Shown piece after piece: positions 23,701 to 32,304 of a stretch of DNA of 64,000 nt. The notes below the pieces were generated by a model. The model searched no databases. It saw only the letters and a list, made by a program, of their open reading frames with translations, and was not told where the DNA came from. The position numbers and the translations under genes were made by a program. Source of the DNA: Lepus europaeus (taxonomy: Eukaryota > Chordata > Mammalia > Lagomorpha > Leporidae); NCBI RefSeq assembly GCF_033115175.1, contig NC_084831.1, forward strand, positions 15,663,138-15,727,137, given 5' to 3'. Every line of letters starts with the position of its first letter. Within the stretch, counting starts at the first letter, position 1.

Positions 23701-24012
23701 ACGGCTGGTCAGAGAGGGTCAGTGTTGTCCATGGTGACCGCAGTGAGCACCGTATAGACTGGGTCGATGAGCCCCAGGACTGGGGTGGGGCCTTGGTTAT
23801 GGTTTCATCAGGACCCCACAGGGTGGGTGCTGGGATCACCACTCCCATTAGAGAGGGCGAGTCACTCCCCCAGGGCCACACGGAGGGTGAGTGGGGGCTG
23901 GGAGCTGCCCCAGTTCCAGTGACTCCAGAACCTGTGACCCTCACTCCACTCTTCTGTCCCTTCCCTGTCTTTTTTCCAGATCATTTGTAGCGGCCTCAAG
24001 TGTTTATGCTGA
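17661..24012 (+). CDS. CELA3: Chymotrypsin-like elastase 3 / protease E-like proenzyme, gene 1
   Basis: A secreted pancreatic serine protease zymogen of family S1. Spliced coding exons are 17661-17700, 18906-18988, 20121-20218, 20341-20469, 22186-22322, 22523-22665, 23176-23328 and 23980-24012, giving 271 aa with intact frame and GT-AG junctions. The signal peptide is [13 protein letters not shown]..., and the propeptide ends at Arg26 before VVNG, a trypsin activation site. The triad is His71, Asp119 and Ser213. Cysteine pairs equivalent to 42-58, 136-201, 168-182 and 191-220 are present. Val235 and Thr247 (positions 216/226) narrow the S1 pocket as in elastases. The calcium loop acids Glu70/77/80 are kept. 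Odd points: Phe210 at position 192 and a non-standard C-terminus with three Cys. The CELA3 assignment rests on the signal peptide, [12 protein letters not shown] and WWGSTVK motifs. Human CELA3A versus 3B cannot be distinguished. Confidence 0.88.
18155..18360 (+). repeat. MIR remnant in intron 1 of elastase gene 1
   Basis: TTTACTGAGTGTTTACTGCG, CAGATGTGCAAACTGACCTC and GGGTTTGAACCCAGGAAGC occur in the MIR order. Confidence 0.75.
18376..18650 (-). mobile_element. Old SINE in intron 1 of elastase gene 1
   Basis: Tail-like TTTTATTTCAGAGGTGGAG, CTTCTGGTTCACTCTGCAAA and a degraded core. Reverse counterpart at about 42700-42960 in intron 1 of gene 2. Confidence 0.7.
18906..18988 (+). CDS. CELA3: Elastase gene 1, exon 2 (propeptide and new N-terminus)
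   Basis: The acceptor is CCCCTCCAG. It encodes the propeptide ending PPSSR, then [15 protein letters not shown], whose Val27 becomes the mature N-terminus. Donor GTAAGA. Confidence 0.88.
19437..19716 (-). mobile_element. CSINE-like element in intron 2 of elastase gene 1
   Basis: Reverse CSINE: A/T-rich tail, GGTTCACTCCCCAAATGGCC, CATATGGGATGCTGG and CTACGCCACAATGTTGGC head. Confidence 0.8.
19727..19975 (+). repeat. Local direct duplication inside intron 2 of elastase gene 1
   Basis: The segment with GGGTCAGCGGCGTGTTCTGT occurs at about 19758 and again at about 19945, with a SINE fragment (about 19790-19905) between. The gene 2 intron has this segment only once (about 41535-41570). Confidence 0.75.
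20121..20218 (+). CDS. CELA3: Elastase gene 1, exon 3 (catalytic His)
   Basis: Encodes residues 42-73 and two bases of codon 74. [10 protein letters not shown] and TAGHC carry the Cys56-Cys72 pair and catalytic His71. It differs from the gene 2 exon at very few bases. Confidence 0.9.
20341..20469 (+). CDS. CELA3: Elastase gene 1, exon 4 (calcium-binding loop)
   Basis: Encodes [14 protein letters not shown], aligning without gaps to the calcium loop of trypsins (acid positions 70, 77 and 80 all Glu). It is four codons longer than the gene 2 exon. Confidence 0.9.
20470..21290. other. First part of intron 4 of elastase gene 1
   Basis: Non-coding, GC-rich and well matched by 40270-41046 in the right arm. 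A MIR-like stretch (GCCTCAGTTTCCCC) lies at about 20825-20890. Confidence 0.6.
21296..21634 (-). mobile_element. CSINE2 in intron 4 of elastase gene 1, left-arm-specific
   Basis: GGACAGGCAGAGTGGATAGT tail through the CCGGGACTCGAACC box to GAGCTGCGGTGCCAGCC. The right-arm intron reads through this point (near 40245) without it. Confidence 0.92.
21640..21890 (-). mobile_element. Old SINE fragment in intron 4
   Basis: TTATTTACTGGAAAGCAGGG tail, purine-rich run and degraded core to about 21890. Counterpart at about 40010-40245, +. Confidence 0.6.
22186..22322 (+). CDS. CELA3: Elastase gene 1, exon 5 (catalytic Asp)
   Basis: Begins within GNDIALLKL (catalytic Asp119) and ends [11 protein letters not shown]. 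Nearly identical to the gene 2 exon (one amino-acid change, His/Arg). A Cys at position 122 has no visible propeptide partner. Confidence 0.92.
22523..22665 (+). CDS. CELA3: Elastase gene 1, exon 6
   Basis: Encodes [10 protein letters not shown] and DWWGSTVK through VAGCF. The last residue, Phe210, is position 192 at the rim of the S1 pocket, where gene 2 has Asn. Confidence 0.9.
23176..23328 (+). CDS. CELA3: Elastase gene 1, exon 7 (catalytic Ser and S1 walls)
   Basis: Begins GDSGGPLNC (Ser213), then GVASFV (Val at 216) and [17 protein letters not shown] (Thr at 226). Residues 220-242 differ strongly from gene 2 although the flanking introns are similar. Confidence 0.92.
23611..23624 (-). 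promoter_or_regulatory. CTCF-type motif in intron 7 of elastase gene 1
   Basis: GCGCCCCCTGCTGG, which read on the minus strand matches the CTCF core CCASNAGRKGGCRS at every position. Conserved in the inverted copy at 38163-38176. Occupancy is unknown. Confidence 0.5.
23980..24012 (+). CDS. CELA3: Elastase gene 1, exon 8 (altered C-terminus)
   Basis: After acceptor TTTTTTCCAG the frame reads [10 protein letters not shown] and stops at TGA 24010-24012. The gene 2 exon at this place encodes TIASH-stop, so here the ancestral stop is lost and a deletion joins the frame to former 3' UTR sequence. Confidence 0.8.
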   Translation: MICSGLKCLC

Positions 24013-24031
24013 CCCCTCGTCCTGGGTAAAG

Positions 24032-24037
24032 AATAAA
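24032..24037 (+). terminator. Polyadenylation signal AATAAA of elastase gene 1
   Basis: AATAAA lies 20 bp after the TGA. The matching signal in gene 2 is at 37751-37756 on the minus strand. A 3' UTR this short is usual for pancreatic protease genes. Confidence 0.8.
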
Positions 24038-24040
24038 GAG

Positions 24041-25424
24041 CTCTCTCAAGTCCTAGTGGATCTGTGTCCGTCAGTGACCTCCCCCGGCCGGGTCCTAAAC
24101 CTGAGAGCTGATTTGTAGACGAGACCAGAGCCCCCTCTCCTGGGAGGACCAGGACCACACGAGGTCCTGGGAGAAGAAGGAGTGTGATGGGGTGACCGAC
24201 ACTCTTGGTGTGCCTGGGGCTGGGGGTTCTCAGACCCAGGACTTCCAGTGTGGAAACTGAGGCAGTCCCAGGAAACAGGGCCGCGTGGGCCACCCCAGGA
24301 TAGAGCCCCACTAAGCAGTCGTCTCCCCGCAGGAGAGATACAGTCAGACCTGCGAGCACTGAGCCTGCGCCCTCTCGGGAGGCTCGCGGTGGAGAGGGAG
24401 GACCAGGGGTGTAGGCCTCCGCTGTCTGGAAGGAGGAGGAGGGCTTGGTCATTCGTTCATTCGCTATCATTCATTCCTGGTTTCCAAGCATGGCTGAAGA
24501 GGGAGGACAGGCGGATGCTCCTCTGAAGCGTTGGCTAATAAAAGAGAAGCACGCGAGTCGGAGGCATTCACGAAGCTCTGGCTGCCTGCCCGCCCGTGGA
24601 GGTCGGATTGAGCTCTGCTGTGCGGGAGGAGCAACTCCGACCCAGCCCAGTCCCTGAAGCTTCGCTCCTCTGGACCTCCGCAGCCGGAGGCTTGGCCCAG
24701 CTGGTCCCGGAGGGGTCCCTGCACCGTGGGCGTGTTCCGTGTTCCCGTCCTCTGAAAGGACGCTCCCTGTGTCTTCTGTCTGCACAGCACAGCTCATTCT
24801 ACCCCAGGACCACTTGCAGGCTCCGGCCTGGGTGCAGCCCTGCACGCGTTCCTGTACTGCGCGTGTCTCCCCGCCCTCCAGCCAGGGCTGTCCTCAGTTG
24901 TCCCACTCCCCTGTGGACAACCAGCCGTGGCCTACAGCTTTTACTGAGCTTTGTGCCTGCATGGAAAAGCCCCTGCTTTCTGGGGGCTCTACCCCGGGTG
25001 ACCTACTCGTCCCAGAAGCAGAACTGGGGAGTTGATTAGGGCAGTTTACCTGTGGCTGCCGCACCTGGAGGGCACAGCTGCAGCGAGGCCTTCTTCACAG
25101 AGCACGGGAGAAGACGGAGGCTTTAAATCACGCCCAGGTGCTGAGGAGCTGGGGGCTGGCGTCTGCTAACAGCATTCCTGTGCTGTTCTCGGGAAGAGCC
25201 ATGGGGCCACTTGCTGATCGGGCTGACCGCCAGCCAGGCTTGCTGACACCTCAGCGTTATGGCTGCGTGGACCCTGTCTCTAACGGACCAGACAGAAAAT
25301 GAACAGGTGTAGCCCGAGTCTCTTAACTGCAGTGTGTGTTCTGAAGACGGCACCGGTGAGGCTCGTGCTGGCTTGTATTAGTTACAAGGAGAACAGAAGG
25401 GGAGGGCAGTGAACGCACTGCGGT
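24041..25424. other. Downstream flank, no gene seen
   Basis: 24041-25130 is closely matched in reverse by about 36650-37740. From about 25132 to 26380 the left arm has sequence that the right arm lacks, where a CSINE sits instead. Confidence 0.5.
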
Positions 25425-25720
25425 GGGAGAGGCGCCCGCCCGGGGTTGAGTTGCTGCCTGCAGTGCCGACACCAACATGAGCAGAGGCTGGAGTCCCGGC
25501 TGCTCTGCTTCTGATCCACTCCAGGACAGTAGCAGAAGTGGCACAACTGGGCCCCTGCCCCCCGAGGGGGAGACCTGGGTGGAGTTCCAGGATCTTTATT
25601 GCGGCCACATGGGGGTGAACCAACAGATGGAACATCGCTCTCTCTCTCGCTCTCTCTCTGCTCCGTCTGCCTCCCTCCCTCTCTGTAACTCTCCCTTTCC
25701 AATATTAAATCGATCTTTTA
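25425..25720 (+). mobile_element. Diverged CSINE
   Basis: CTGCCTGCAGTGCCGACACC, GGAGTCCCGGCTGCTCTGCT, a (CT)n run and CTTTCCAATATTAAATCGAT tail. It lies in the left-arm-private block. Confidence 0.8.
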
Positions 25721-27252
25721 AAAAGTGGAGGGTGGGGGAGGGGGTGGGGCAGAGTAAAAGTGTGAATTTTACTTTGAATGCTCTTACATACAAGCGTCTA
25801 ACCTGAAACCTGCATAATTGGAGCTTCCCTGGGACCCAAAGTGCTGCCTCCCCACTCAGGAACTGTGTTGGAAGATACGTTGGAGGTGCTCCATTAGTGA
25901 GACTCTCATTGTACAGAAGGTAAACCAAGGCTGAGAGAGGTGCGAGGTGGGCACACAGGTGGAGGGGGGAGGTGGGAAGGGTATGGCTCTGGTAGGCAGG
26001 GGGAGGGCAGGACAGGCAGTCCTGGTTCTGGAGCCAACAGGTAAGGGACCTCTAGGAGCTACAGCGCAGCAGGGGCCGCGTGGACACAGGACGGTCTCCC
26101 CCTCCCCAGGGACGGGAGCTCACTCTAGCTCTGGGGAAACCAGCTGTGCGGGGCTCCGCGATGTCCCTCTGAATCCTGCAGACCCCCCTGCTCGGAGCTG
26201 GGGGCAGCCCGGTGTGTCTCTCCCCGAGGGTCCCTTCCCCCTCAGGGTGAGATTTAGGGGGGACGCCTCGCTCAGTGCCTTGTGCTTCCTCCTCCTGGCT
26301 GTGCCATCGAATGTGCGCCCAGCCTCAGACACACCGGCGTGACAACTTCCGTTCCTGACCATCGGGCTGCAGGGCCCCGTATGACGCATCTAGGATGTCC
26401 TAGGATAGAGGCACACAGGGGGAAGGTTCTGCATCCTGGATACATTGTGTGGAATCCCCATGATGGCAAATCCTTGTGGGTGCACCAGGCAGGGCCTACT
26501 TGACGGCCGGTGCCCGCTGCCCGTGTGGAGAGCGGAGTGCAGGCAGGACCACCGAGTCCAGGCAGCAGGCGGCCAGCCCTCTCTTCCACGTCCTTTCACT
26601 GGAGTGGAGCAGGGCTGGAGGTGCGGCCTCAGGGTGGGTGCTGACTGCCTAGTGAGCATCTCCATCGTCTTCGTTTCTACCCAGTTCACAGTGGGGGAGA
26701 CTGAGGCTCAGAAGCCAAGAAGCTGCCCAGGCTGTCCCCCGAGCTCCTCAGTGTGGACAGGACTGTGGTGTGAGGATGAGGATGACAAAAAGAGGAACCC
26801 CCAGAGCTCGGGGGCAGCGCCGAGGCCCGGAGAGACCCCCGGCCCCTCCCGGGCTGGCCCTGGCCTTGTGCTGGAGTCTGGGCGGGGAGTGGCTCCCAGG
26901 TCCCAGGGAGCGCCCCAGGGTGCCATTCCTCTCCTGGGTTCTGCCGAGGCGCTGATCACCATGCCCCTGCCCTCTGCCCGCCCCCTGTGTACCCGTCCAC
27001 CCACGTGCCCAGCGCTGGCCCTGGGCCGAGTGAGGAGTGGACCAGATTTAGTATTGACTTATTTGAAAGAGTGGCAGGCAGTTAAGATAGTGACAGGGTA
27101 CAACTGTAGTGTCGAGCAGACACACAGGCGAACCTCGGAGGCTGTGCTGGGCGGGTGGGAGCTGTTCTTTTGGATCTTTTGGGGAGCGGAGGACTTTCTG
27201 AGGAGATGAGATCTGCAGGCTGAGAGCCAACAGCTGTAGAGCAAGGGCGGGC
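25721..27252. other. No gene seen; MIR-like remnant at about 26640-26740
   Basis: GC-rich sequence. A MIR-like stretch (GGGGGAGACTGAGGCTCAGA) is included. 26385-27252 is shared with the right arm (35450-36310). The 254-codon frame across 26445-27209 differs in reading frame and length in the copy, so it is not supported as coding. Confidence 0.45.
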
Positions 27253-27590
27253 AGGGGCTGGTGCTGCGGCGCAGTAGGCTAAGACTGCCTGCAGTGCTGG
27301 CATCGCACAAGGGCACACAGATTCAAGTCCCGGCTGCTCCACTGCCGATCCAGCTCTCTGCTATGGCCTGGGAAAGCAGTAGAAGATGGCCCAAGTCCTT
27401 GGGCCCCTGCACCCCTGTGGGAGACTGCGAGGAAGCTCCTGGCTCCTGATCAGCGCAGCTTGGCCGTTGCGGCCTACTGGGGAGTGAACCAGCGGATGGA
27501 AGACTTCTCTCTCTCTCTGCCTTTGTCTCTGAGTCTCTGTGACTCTTCCTTTCAAATAAACAAACAAATGTTTAAAAAAAAAAAACCAAA
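27253..27590 (+). mobile_element. CSINE shared by both arms
   Basis: GGGCTGGTGCTGCGGCGCAG head, CCAAGTCCTTGGGCC core, (CT)n and CAAATAAACAAACAAATG tail. Reverse counterpart at 35105-35445, nearly identical. Confidence 0.92.
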
Positions 27591-27602
27591 GAATAAGAGT
27601 GT

Positions 27603-27800
27603 GAGAGTGCTTCCAAAAATTAATGGAAAGTAGAATGAATTTGAAGTTTATATTGGTGCAAAAAATTTGAAATCCATGCGTTGTTTTTATAACATATTCC
27701 TTTGGCCATTTTGAAGACCCCCTCATATATGCAATTGTAATTTTTTGCAACAACAAAATTTTTTTAATTCCACGTTCCATGCACTTTTGACATTTCCAAG
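27603..27800. mobile_element. Mariner-like non-autonomous DNA element (MITE)
   Basis: AT-rich unit of about 190 bp with imperfect terminal inverted sequence (CTTCCAAAAATTAATGGAAA at one end, and an end that reads GTCAAAAGTGCATGGAACGT when reversed), resembling short mariner-derived mammalian elements. The arm copy is at about 34905-35100. Confidence 0.5.
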
Positions 27801-27934
27801 CGTTGTGGGCAGAGGACCTGAAGGCAAGACAGAGTCTGGCATGGTTGGGGTTACAAGGAGACACGTAGCTGGAGCCTGGGAGTGACGGGGAGGAGACAGG
27901 AGAGAGGCGATGGGACAGCCAGCCGGCTCTTCCA

Positions 27935-28170
27935 GGGACTTGTCTCAGTCCGTCCTGTGGACACAAAACACCAGCACTGGGCGCCTTATCGCCAACAAAT
28001 TTACTCCTTATAGTTCTTCGGGCTGGGACGTCCAAGAGCAAGGCACCGGCAGATGTCATGTGCAATCGGTGCCTTCTCACTGCGTCCTCAGTGCAAGGGG
28101 CGAGGGAGCTCTTAGGATCCACGCTGGTGGGGGCCTGACCCAGGTCAGCCCTCGTGTCCTAATCACCTTC
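27935..28170 (+). repeat. Ancient mammalian interspersed repeat, family not assigned
   Basis: CTCAGTCCGTCCTGTGGACA, AACAAATTTACTCC and CCAAGAGCAAGGCACCGGCA follow a common old repeat. Related to 5095-5330. Arm copy at about 34530-34770. Confidence 0.5.
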
Positions 28171-28844
28171 CCAAAGTCCCGCTTCTGGGCTGAGGATTTC
28201 CATATATGGATGTAGGGGAACAGTGACGCTCAGACACAGCAGGAGCCCGTATCATTGGCTGGTGATTGGTAGTTAGAAGGCGAGATGGGGGTAGGAAATC
28301 AGAGCAGACGTGGGGCCGGGGGGAAGCCTGGGCCTCCAGGGTTCAGGGCGAGTGTGTGGATAAGGATACAGACTTTGCACAGATACAGGTGTTTATATTC
28401 CTAGGACCTTTCATAAGTAAATTCCTACAGGCCCCATCTCCTCAAACTATGCAGGGCATTCTTAGCTCTTCAGTCACTGAGCAAGGAGACCGCGACAGGA
28501 GCCAAGCAGCTCTCCCCACAGGAGCTGGGAGCCTGTGAATGCAGTCCCTACGATGTGCGCCTGTGGGGAAAACCTGGAGCAGCTCACTAAACAACGAAAT
28601 GCTGTCACCTGCTTTTACCACTGAATAATTTTCTTCCTTTAAAAAACATACATGTTTAGAAGAAGCATCAAACAATTTTGGATAATTTGCACACTGTCAG
28701 TGATTAGTAGGTAACTGGACGGTAAAATACAATGCATGGAGCTGGCTGAGCAACTTCAGGCCTATTTACCCCACACTGTCCTTCCTAACCTCCGAGAGCT
28801 GCGGGGAACTGAGACTTGAGACTGGGGATAAGCCAGACGCTCTT

Positions 28845-28887
28845 TTTTATTTTATTTTATTTTTATTTGAAAGACAGAGTAACACAG

Positions 28888-28927
<40 letters not shown>

Positions 28928-28978
28928 CTTCCATCCACCGGTTCACTCCCCAAATGACCGCAATGGCCTGAGCTGTCT
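28845..28978 (-). mobile_element. SINE tail fragment at the inner end of the left arm
   Basis: TTTTATTTGAAAGACAGAGT, (GA)n and GGTTCACTCCCCAAATGACC, then broken off inside the core where L1 sequence begins (about 28978). The same SINE/L1 fusion is in the right arm at 33712-33860. Confidence 0.8.
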
Positions 28979-29118
28979 GATCCAAAGTAGAGAAGAAATC
29001 AACACAATTGAATCAAAAAATGCAAAATATCAGCAAAATGAAGAACTAGTTTTTTGAAAAAAAAAAAAAAAAACTGACATACTATTGGCCCAACTAACCA
29101 GAAAAAGGAGAGAGAAGA
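28979..29118 (+). mobile_element. L1 ORF2 fragment at the palindrome edge
   Basis: Corresponds in reverse to the L1 ORF2 sequence at 33572-33720. It is followed abruptly by L1 3' UTR sequence at 29119, which marks the inner break of the left arm. Confidence 0.8.
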
Positions 29119-29935
29119 CCTAAAGATAGGATTAAGTGTCAAAGGGATCACATCAATAAGACCAGTGTCTGCTAATAATAATTTATAGACTTAAAAAGGA
29201 GAGAATGATCCTACATGGGAAGCAGGATACACAGCAGATTCATAAATGGCAAATGCCCTAAACAGCATTCTGGCCTCAGAATCAGCCTTTAAGGCATTCA
29301 GATCTGGCTAAAAAGCCCATGAGACTATCTCAGGCATGGAAAGCCAAGACACTGTGGCAGAAAATGACCTAAATGAAAGATCTCTATGAGTGAGATCCCA
29401 GCGGAAATAATGGGCCATCAAAGAAGGAGGTACCTTTCTCTGAAGGGAGGAGAGAACTTCCACTTTGATTATGGCCTTGTCTAAATAAGGTCAGAGTTGG
29501 TGAACTCAAGAGGCTTCCATAGCCTTGGCAGCTCATGACAAGAGCCTCAGGTGATTACTGATGTCATAAATAAGAGTGTCAATTGTTAAATCAACAACAG
29601 GTGTCACTGTGCACTTGCTCCCCATGTAGGATCTCTGTCCTTAATATGTTGTACTATGTGAATTAATGGTAAAACTAGTATTCAAACAGTACTGTATACT
29701 TTGTGTGTCTGTGTGGGTGCAATCTGTTGAAATCTTTACATAGTATATACCAAGTTGATCTTTTGTATATAAAGATAATTAAAAATGAATCTTAATGAAG
29801 AATAGGATGGGAGAGAGAGTAGCAGATGGGATGGTTTGTGAGTGGGAGGAAGGTTATGGGGGGGAAAGCCTCTATAATTCATATTTATTAAATAAACTTT
29901 TATTTATTAAATAAAAGTTTTCTTTAAAAAAAAAA
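29119..29935 (+). mobile_element. Rabbit-type L1 3' UTR with A-rich end
   Basis: Starts AAAGATAGGATTAAGTGTCA and ends TAAATAAAAGTTTTCTTT(A)n, the 3' UTR layout of lagomorph L1. It is joined to an unrelated ORF2 piece upstream, whereas at 59881 the same UTR belongs to a contiguous L1. Confidence 0.85.
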
Positions 29936-30164
29936 GAACAGAAACACACAGGAATGTGAGGACTTTATTAAAGGATAGAGGTAAGAAGGGTAAACAGGAG
30001 ATTCCATGCCAGAATCTGAGCGCAGACAGGGGCCATGGGCGGGAGTCTACAGGTCAGATTCGCGCAGAGAAACTCCATCTGTCAAAAGAAAAAAAATTAA
30101 AGGACATCAATAGCTAACAGGAGGATGTCTCACAAAATATCAGGCACTCTTGTTAGACTCAATA

Positions 30165-30290
30165 ACTATTGTTATATATTATATATATTATATATATTAT
30201 GTATACAATTTATAATATATCGCTAATATTATAATATATAATGGTATATAGTTATAATATAATATATTATATATTGTTAATAACTATTAT
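30165..30290. repeat. AT-rich palindromic tract
   Basis: TATATATTATATATATTATG-type sequence in which TAATATTATAATATATAATG and neighbours can pair within the strand. Bounded by CAATAACTATTG and TAATAACTATTATTG. Second copy at about 60930-61050 with small length differences. Confidence 0.85.
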
Positions 30291-30345
30291 TGTCAGACTG
30301 AAATACTCTTAATGTGTGCCAAGTCCTAACCCAGTTACTCTTTTG

Positions 30346-30359
30346 CCACCAGAGGGCAC
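30346..30359 (+). promoter_or_regulatory. CTCF-type motif in the palindrome spacer
   Basis: CCACCAGAGGGCAC matches CCASNAGRKGGCRS at every position. Duplicated at 61104-61117 in the same orientation. Binding is not shown. Confidence 0.5.
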
Positions 30360-31021
30360 TGAAGAGCTAACTCTGTGGAAACCATAGAAGAAGTGCATTC
30401 AGTACAGCTGACCTGAGGGCTGAGTCTCCAGAGAACCCAGATGTTGGCTGGCTTGCTGATGGCAGCAGTCACGTGAAGGAAGGATCAGGAAGGCAGATTA
30501 GGCCATTGTAATCTTACCCCGGTAACAGCAGCTCAGGCATCGCCAAGGAACTTCCACTCAGGAGGTCAACTCATCACAACAGCAAGTTTGCCATTAGGAA
30601 AAGGTCAATGAGTTCATACACATCCGGATTCCAAATATGCTTCCCTTGTGTTATGTGCACACGCAGCAATCTGCGGAGAAAGAGGCCTACGGACTGCAAA
30701 CAATTCCCCCGGTAAGTATGGAAAGGAGGTATTAGCTGTACGACAGGCAGTCCTGCGGTTCTCAGAAATGGCTGTCATTCACTAATGACTGAAGAGCCTC
30801 ACTGTACTGAGTCTGAGATCGGATGGGCCCAGCAGCGAGGTATACTGAAGATGCCAGTGGCTGGCGGACGTCAGATCATCCGTTTATTCTCCCAATGGAC
30901 AATTATTAAGGAAATACAAGTACATGACTGCATGCATCTGGGAAGAGGAGCTTTAATGCAGAGTCTCTCAGGTGTTTGGAGGGAAAGGACTACACGCTGT
31001 CATAAGAGAAGTAACTTGTTC
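30360..31021. other. Unclassified spacer sequence, no gene seen
   Basis: Non-repetitive-looking sequence including a short open frame from 30785 that runs into the following SINE. No domain is recognised. The same sequence is at 61118-61783. Confidence 0.4.
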
Positions 31022-31343
31022 AGGGCTGGTACTGTGGTGCAGTGGGTTAAAGCCACAGCCTGCAGTGCCGGCATCCCATATGGGTGCTGGTTCAAGTCCT
31101 GTCTGCTCCATTTCCAATCCAGCTTTCTGCTATGGCCTAGGAAAGCAGTAGAAGATGGCCCAAGTCCTTGGGCCCCTGCACCCACTGGGAGACCTAGAGG
31201 AAGCTCCTGGTTCCTATTCAGATCAGCTCAGCTCTGGCCGTTGCAGCCAATTGGGGAGTGAATCATTGGATGGAAGACCTCTCACTCTCTCTGGCCCTAC
31301 CTCTCTCTGTAACTCTGTATTTCAAATTAATTTTTTAAAAAAA
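31022..31343 (+). mobile_element. CSINE
   Basis: GGGCTGGTACTGTGGTGCAG head to CTGTATTTCAAATTAATTTT tail, with target-site duplication AAGTAACTTGTTC at both ends. Copies at 61784-62105 and, inverted, from 63838. Confidence 0.93.
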
Positions 31344-32246
31344 GAAGTAACTTGTTCTTCTCCTCTTTGTTTGCAAAGTAACCCTGGCAGTCATGTAAGA
31401 CCACCTCCTTGCTGGCTCCTGTGAAAAGGAGAGGAACATAGCCAGGTGAAGATTGGTGGACTGAATTTACTAACACGCCCCAAGCAAATAATTACCATAC
31501 CTTCTAGTTTTTATTGAGACTATCACAGGATTGAAACAGAGGAAACTGAGAGGCAATTAAACTCTCAAGACTTTCTGTGCATCCCAAATATTGACCACCC
31601 CATTACTGCCATCACCAGGGAATTCTCTCCCCAGGAAGCATCAAAACCCCACCCTGGTGCATTCTAGAGTGTAAAAACGAGCATAAAATTGAAAAAGAAA
31701 ATCTTCACTGCTGGGCAGGCACGAAGCACATGACCTGCTATGGAGGTGGAGTCTGTGGCCCAGCTTCTGCGGAGGGCAGAGGTCCACATGGGACCCCTGG
31801 CAATCACGTGTCCCATGGAGACTGCCATTTGGCAGCCACTTGTTTCACTGAGGACCGCCATATTTGAGGCAGAAGCCCCCTCCCCCCCCCTCCACTATGA
31901 GATGTGGAACCTCCCCATGTTAGAGACTGGGGTCTCACTTCCTGGCATGTGGTCTGGTTTCTAGGCCACAGAACCTATTCCACTAGCAAATGAAGACTGA
32001 TATGTAAGATATTAACAAGGGAAACAGCATAATTCAAAAACTTAACACACAACATTTTCTCCATGTGTAGTCTGTACATAGAATATAAAGCCTTAGGTTA
32101 CAGTTTGCCCCATAACATAAATTAACCTTGAACACAGGTTATGAACAACCTGGCAACACATATAAACCAGCAAACACTTACCAGCTGACCCTTCTCTTGC
32201 CACTGCTCTACCCAAATCTCAATAACTCTAGTAGTTTTTAATGGCC
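31344..32246. other. Unclassified spacer sequence, no gene seen
   Basis: AT-richer sequence with no convincing coding pattern. Direct copy at about 62106-63000. A poly-C run at about 31881-31890 varies in length between copies. Confidence 0.45.
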
Positions 32247-32304
32247 TCTCTCTCTCTCTTCCTCCCTCCCTCCCTCCCTCCATCCCTCCCTCCCTTCCTT
32301 CCTA
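32247..32304. repeat. (CT)n / (CCTC)n simple repeat at an L1 end
   Basis: CTCTCTCTCTCTTCC followed by (CCTC)n. It ends exactly where L1 ORF2 homology begins. The copy at 63004-63060 differs in unit count. Confidence 0.9.

Larger units (their letters stand above)
7125..29118 (+). repeat. Left arm of a large inverted duplication
   Basis: Sequence here recurs in reverse complement in the right arm (about 33572-53403). Anchor pairs read by eye: 7190-7320 with 53175-53310; 10510-10680 with 52970-53130; 10740-11060 with 49650-49985; 13800-14340 with 45780-46340; all eight elastase exons; 27253-29118 with 33572-35445. The inner edge is at 29118/33572 inside an L1 fragment. The outer edge is close to 7125/53403. 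The arm is longer than its partner mainly because of the minisatellite and private SINEs. Confidence 0.9.

Noticed and set aside
17661-24012. Gene 1 as a pseudogene because of its altered C-terminus
   Set aside because: All splice sites, the frame, the catalytic triad and the disulfide cysteines are intact, and an AATAAA signal follows. Only the last ten residues are unusual.
26445-27209. 254-codon plus-strand open frame in the inner arm
   Set aside because: The near-identical copy in the right arm is broken into different frames, so there is no coding constraint.
30785-31261. 158-codon open frame in the spacer as a host gene
   Set aside because: It runs into a CSINE and no domain is recognised. 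Its duplicate at 61547 is conserved only because the duplication is recent.
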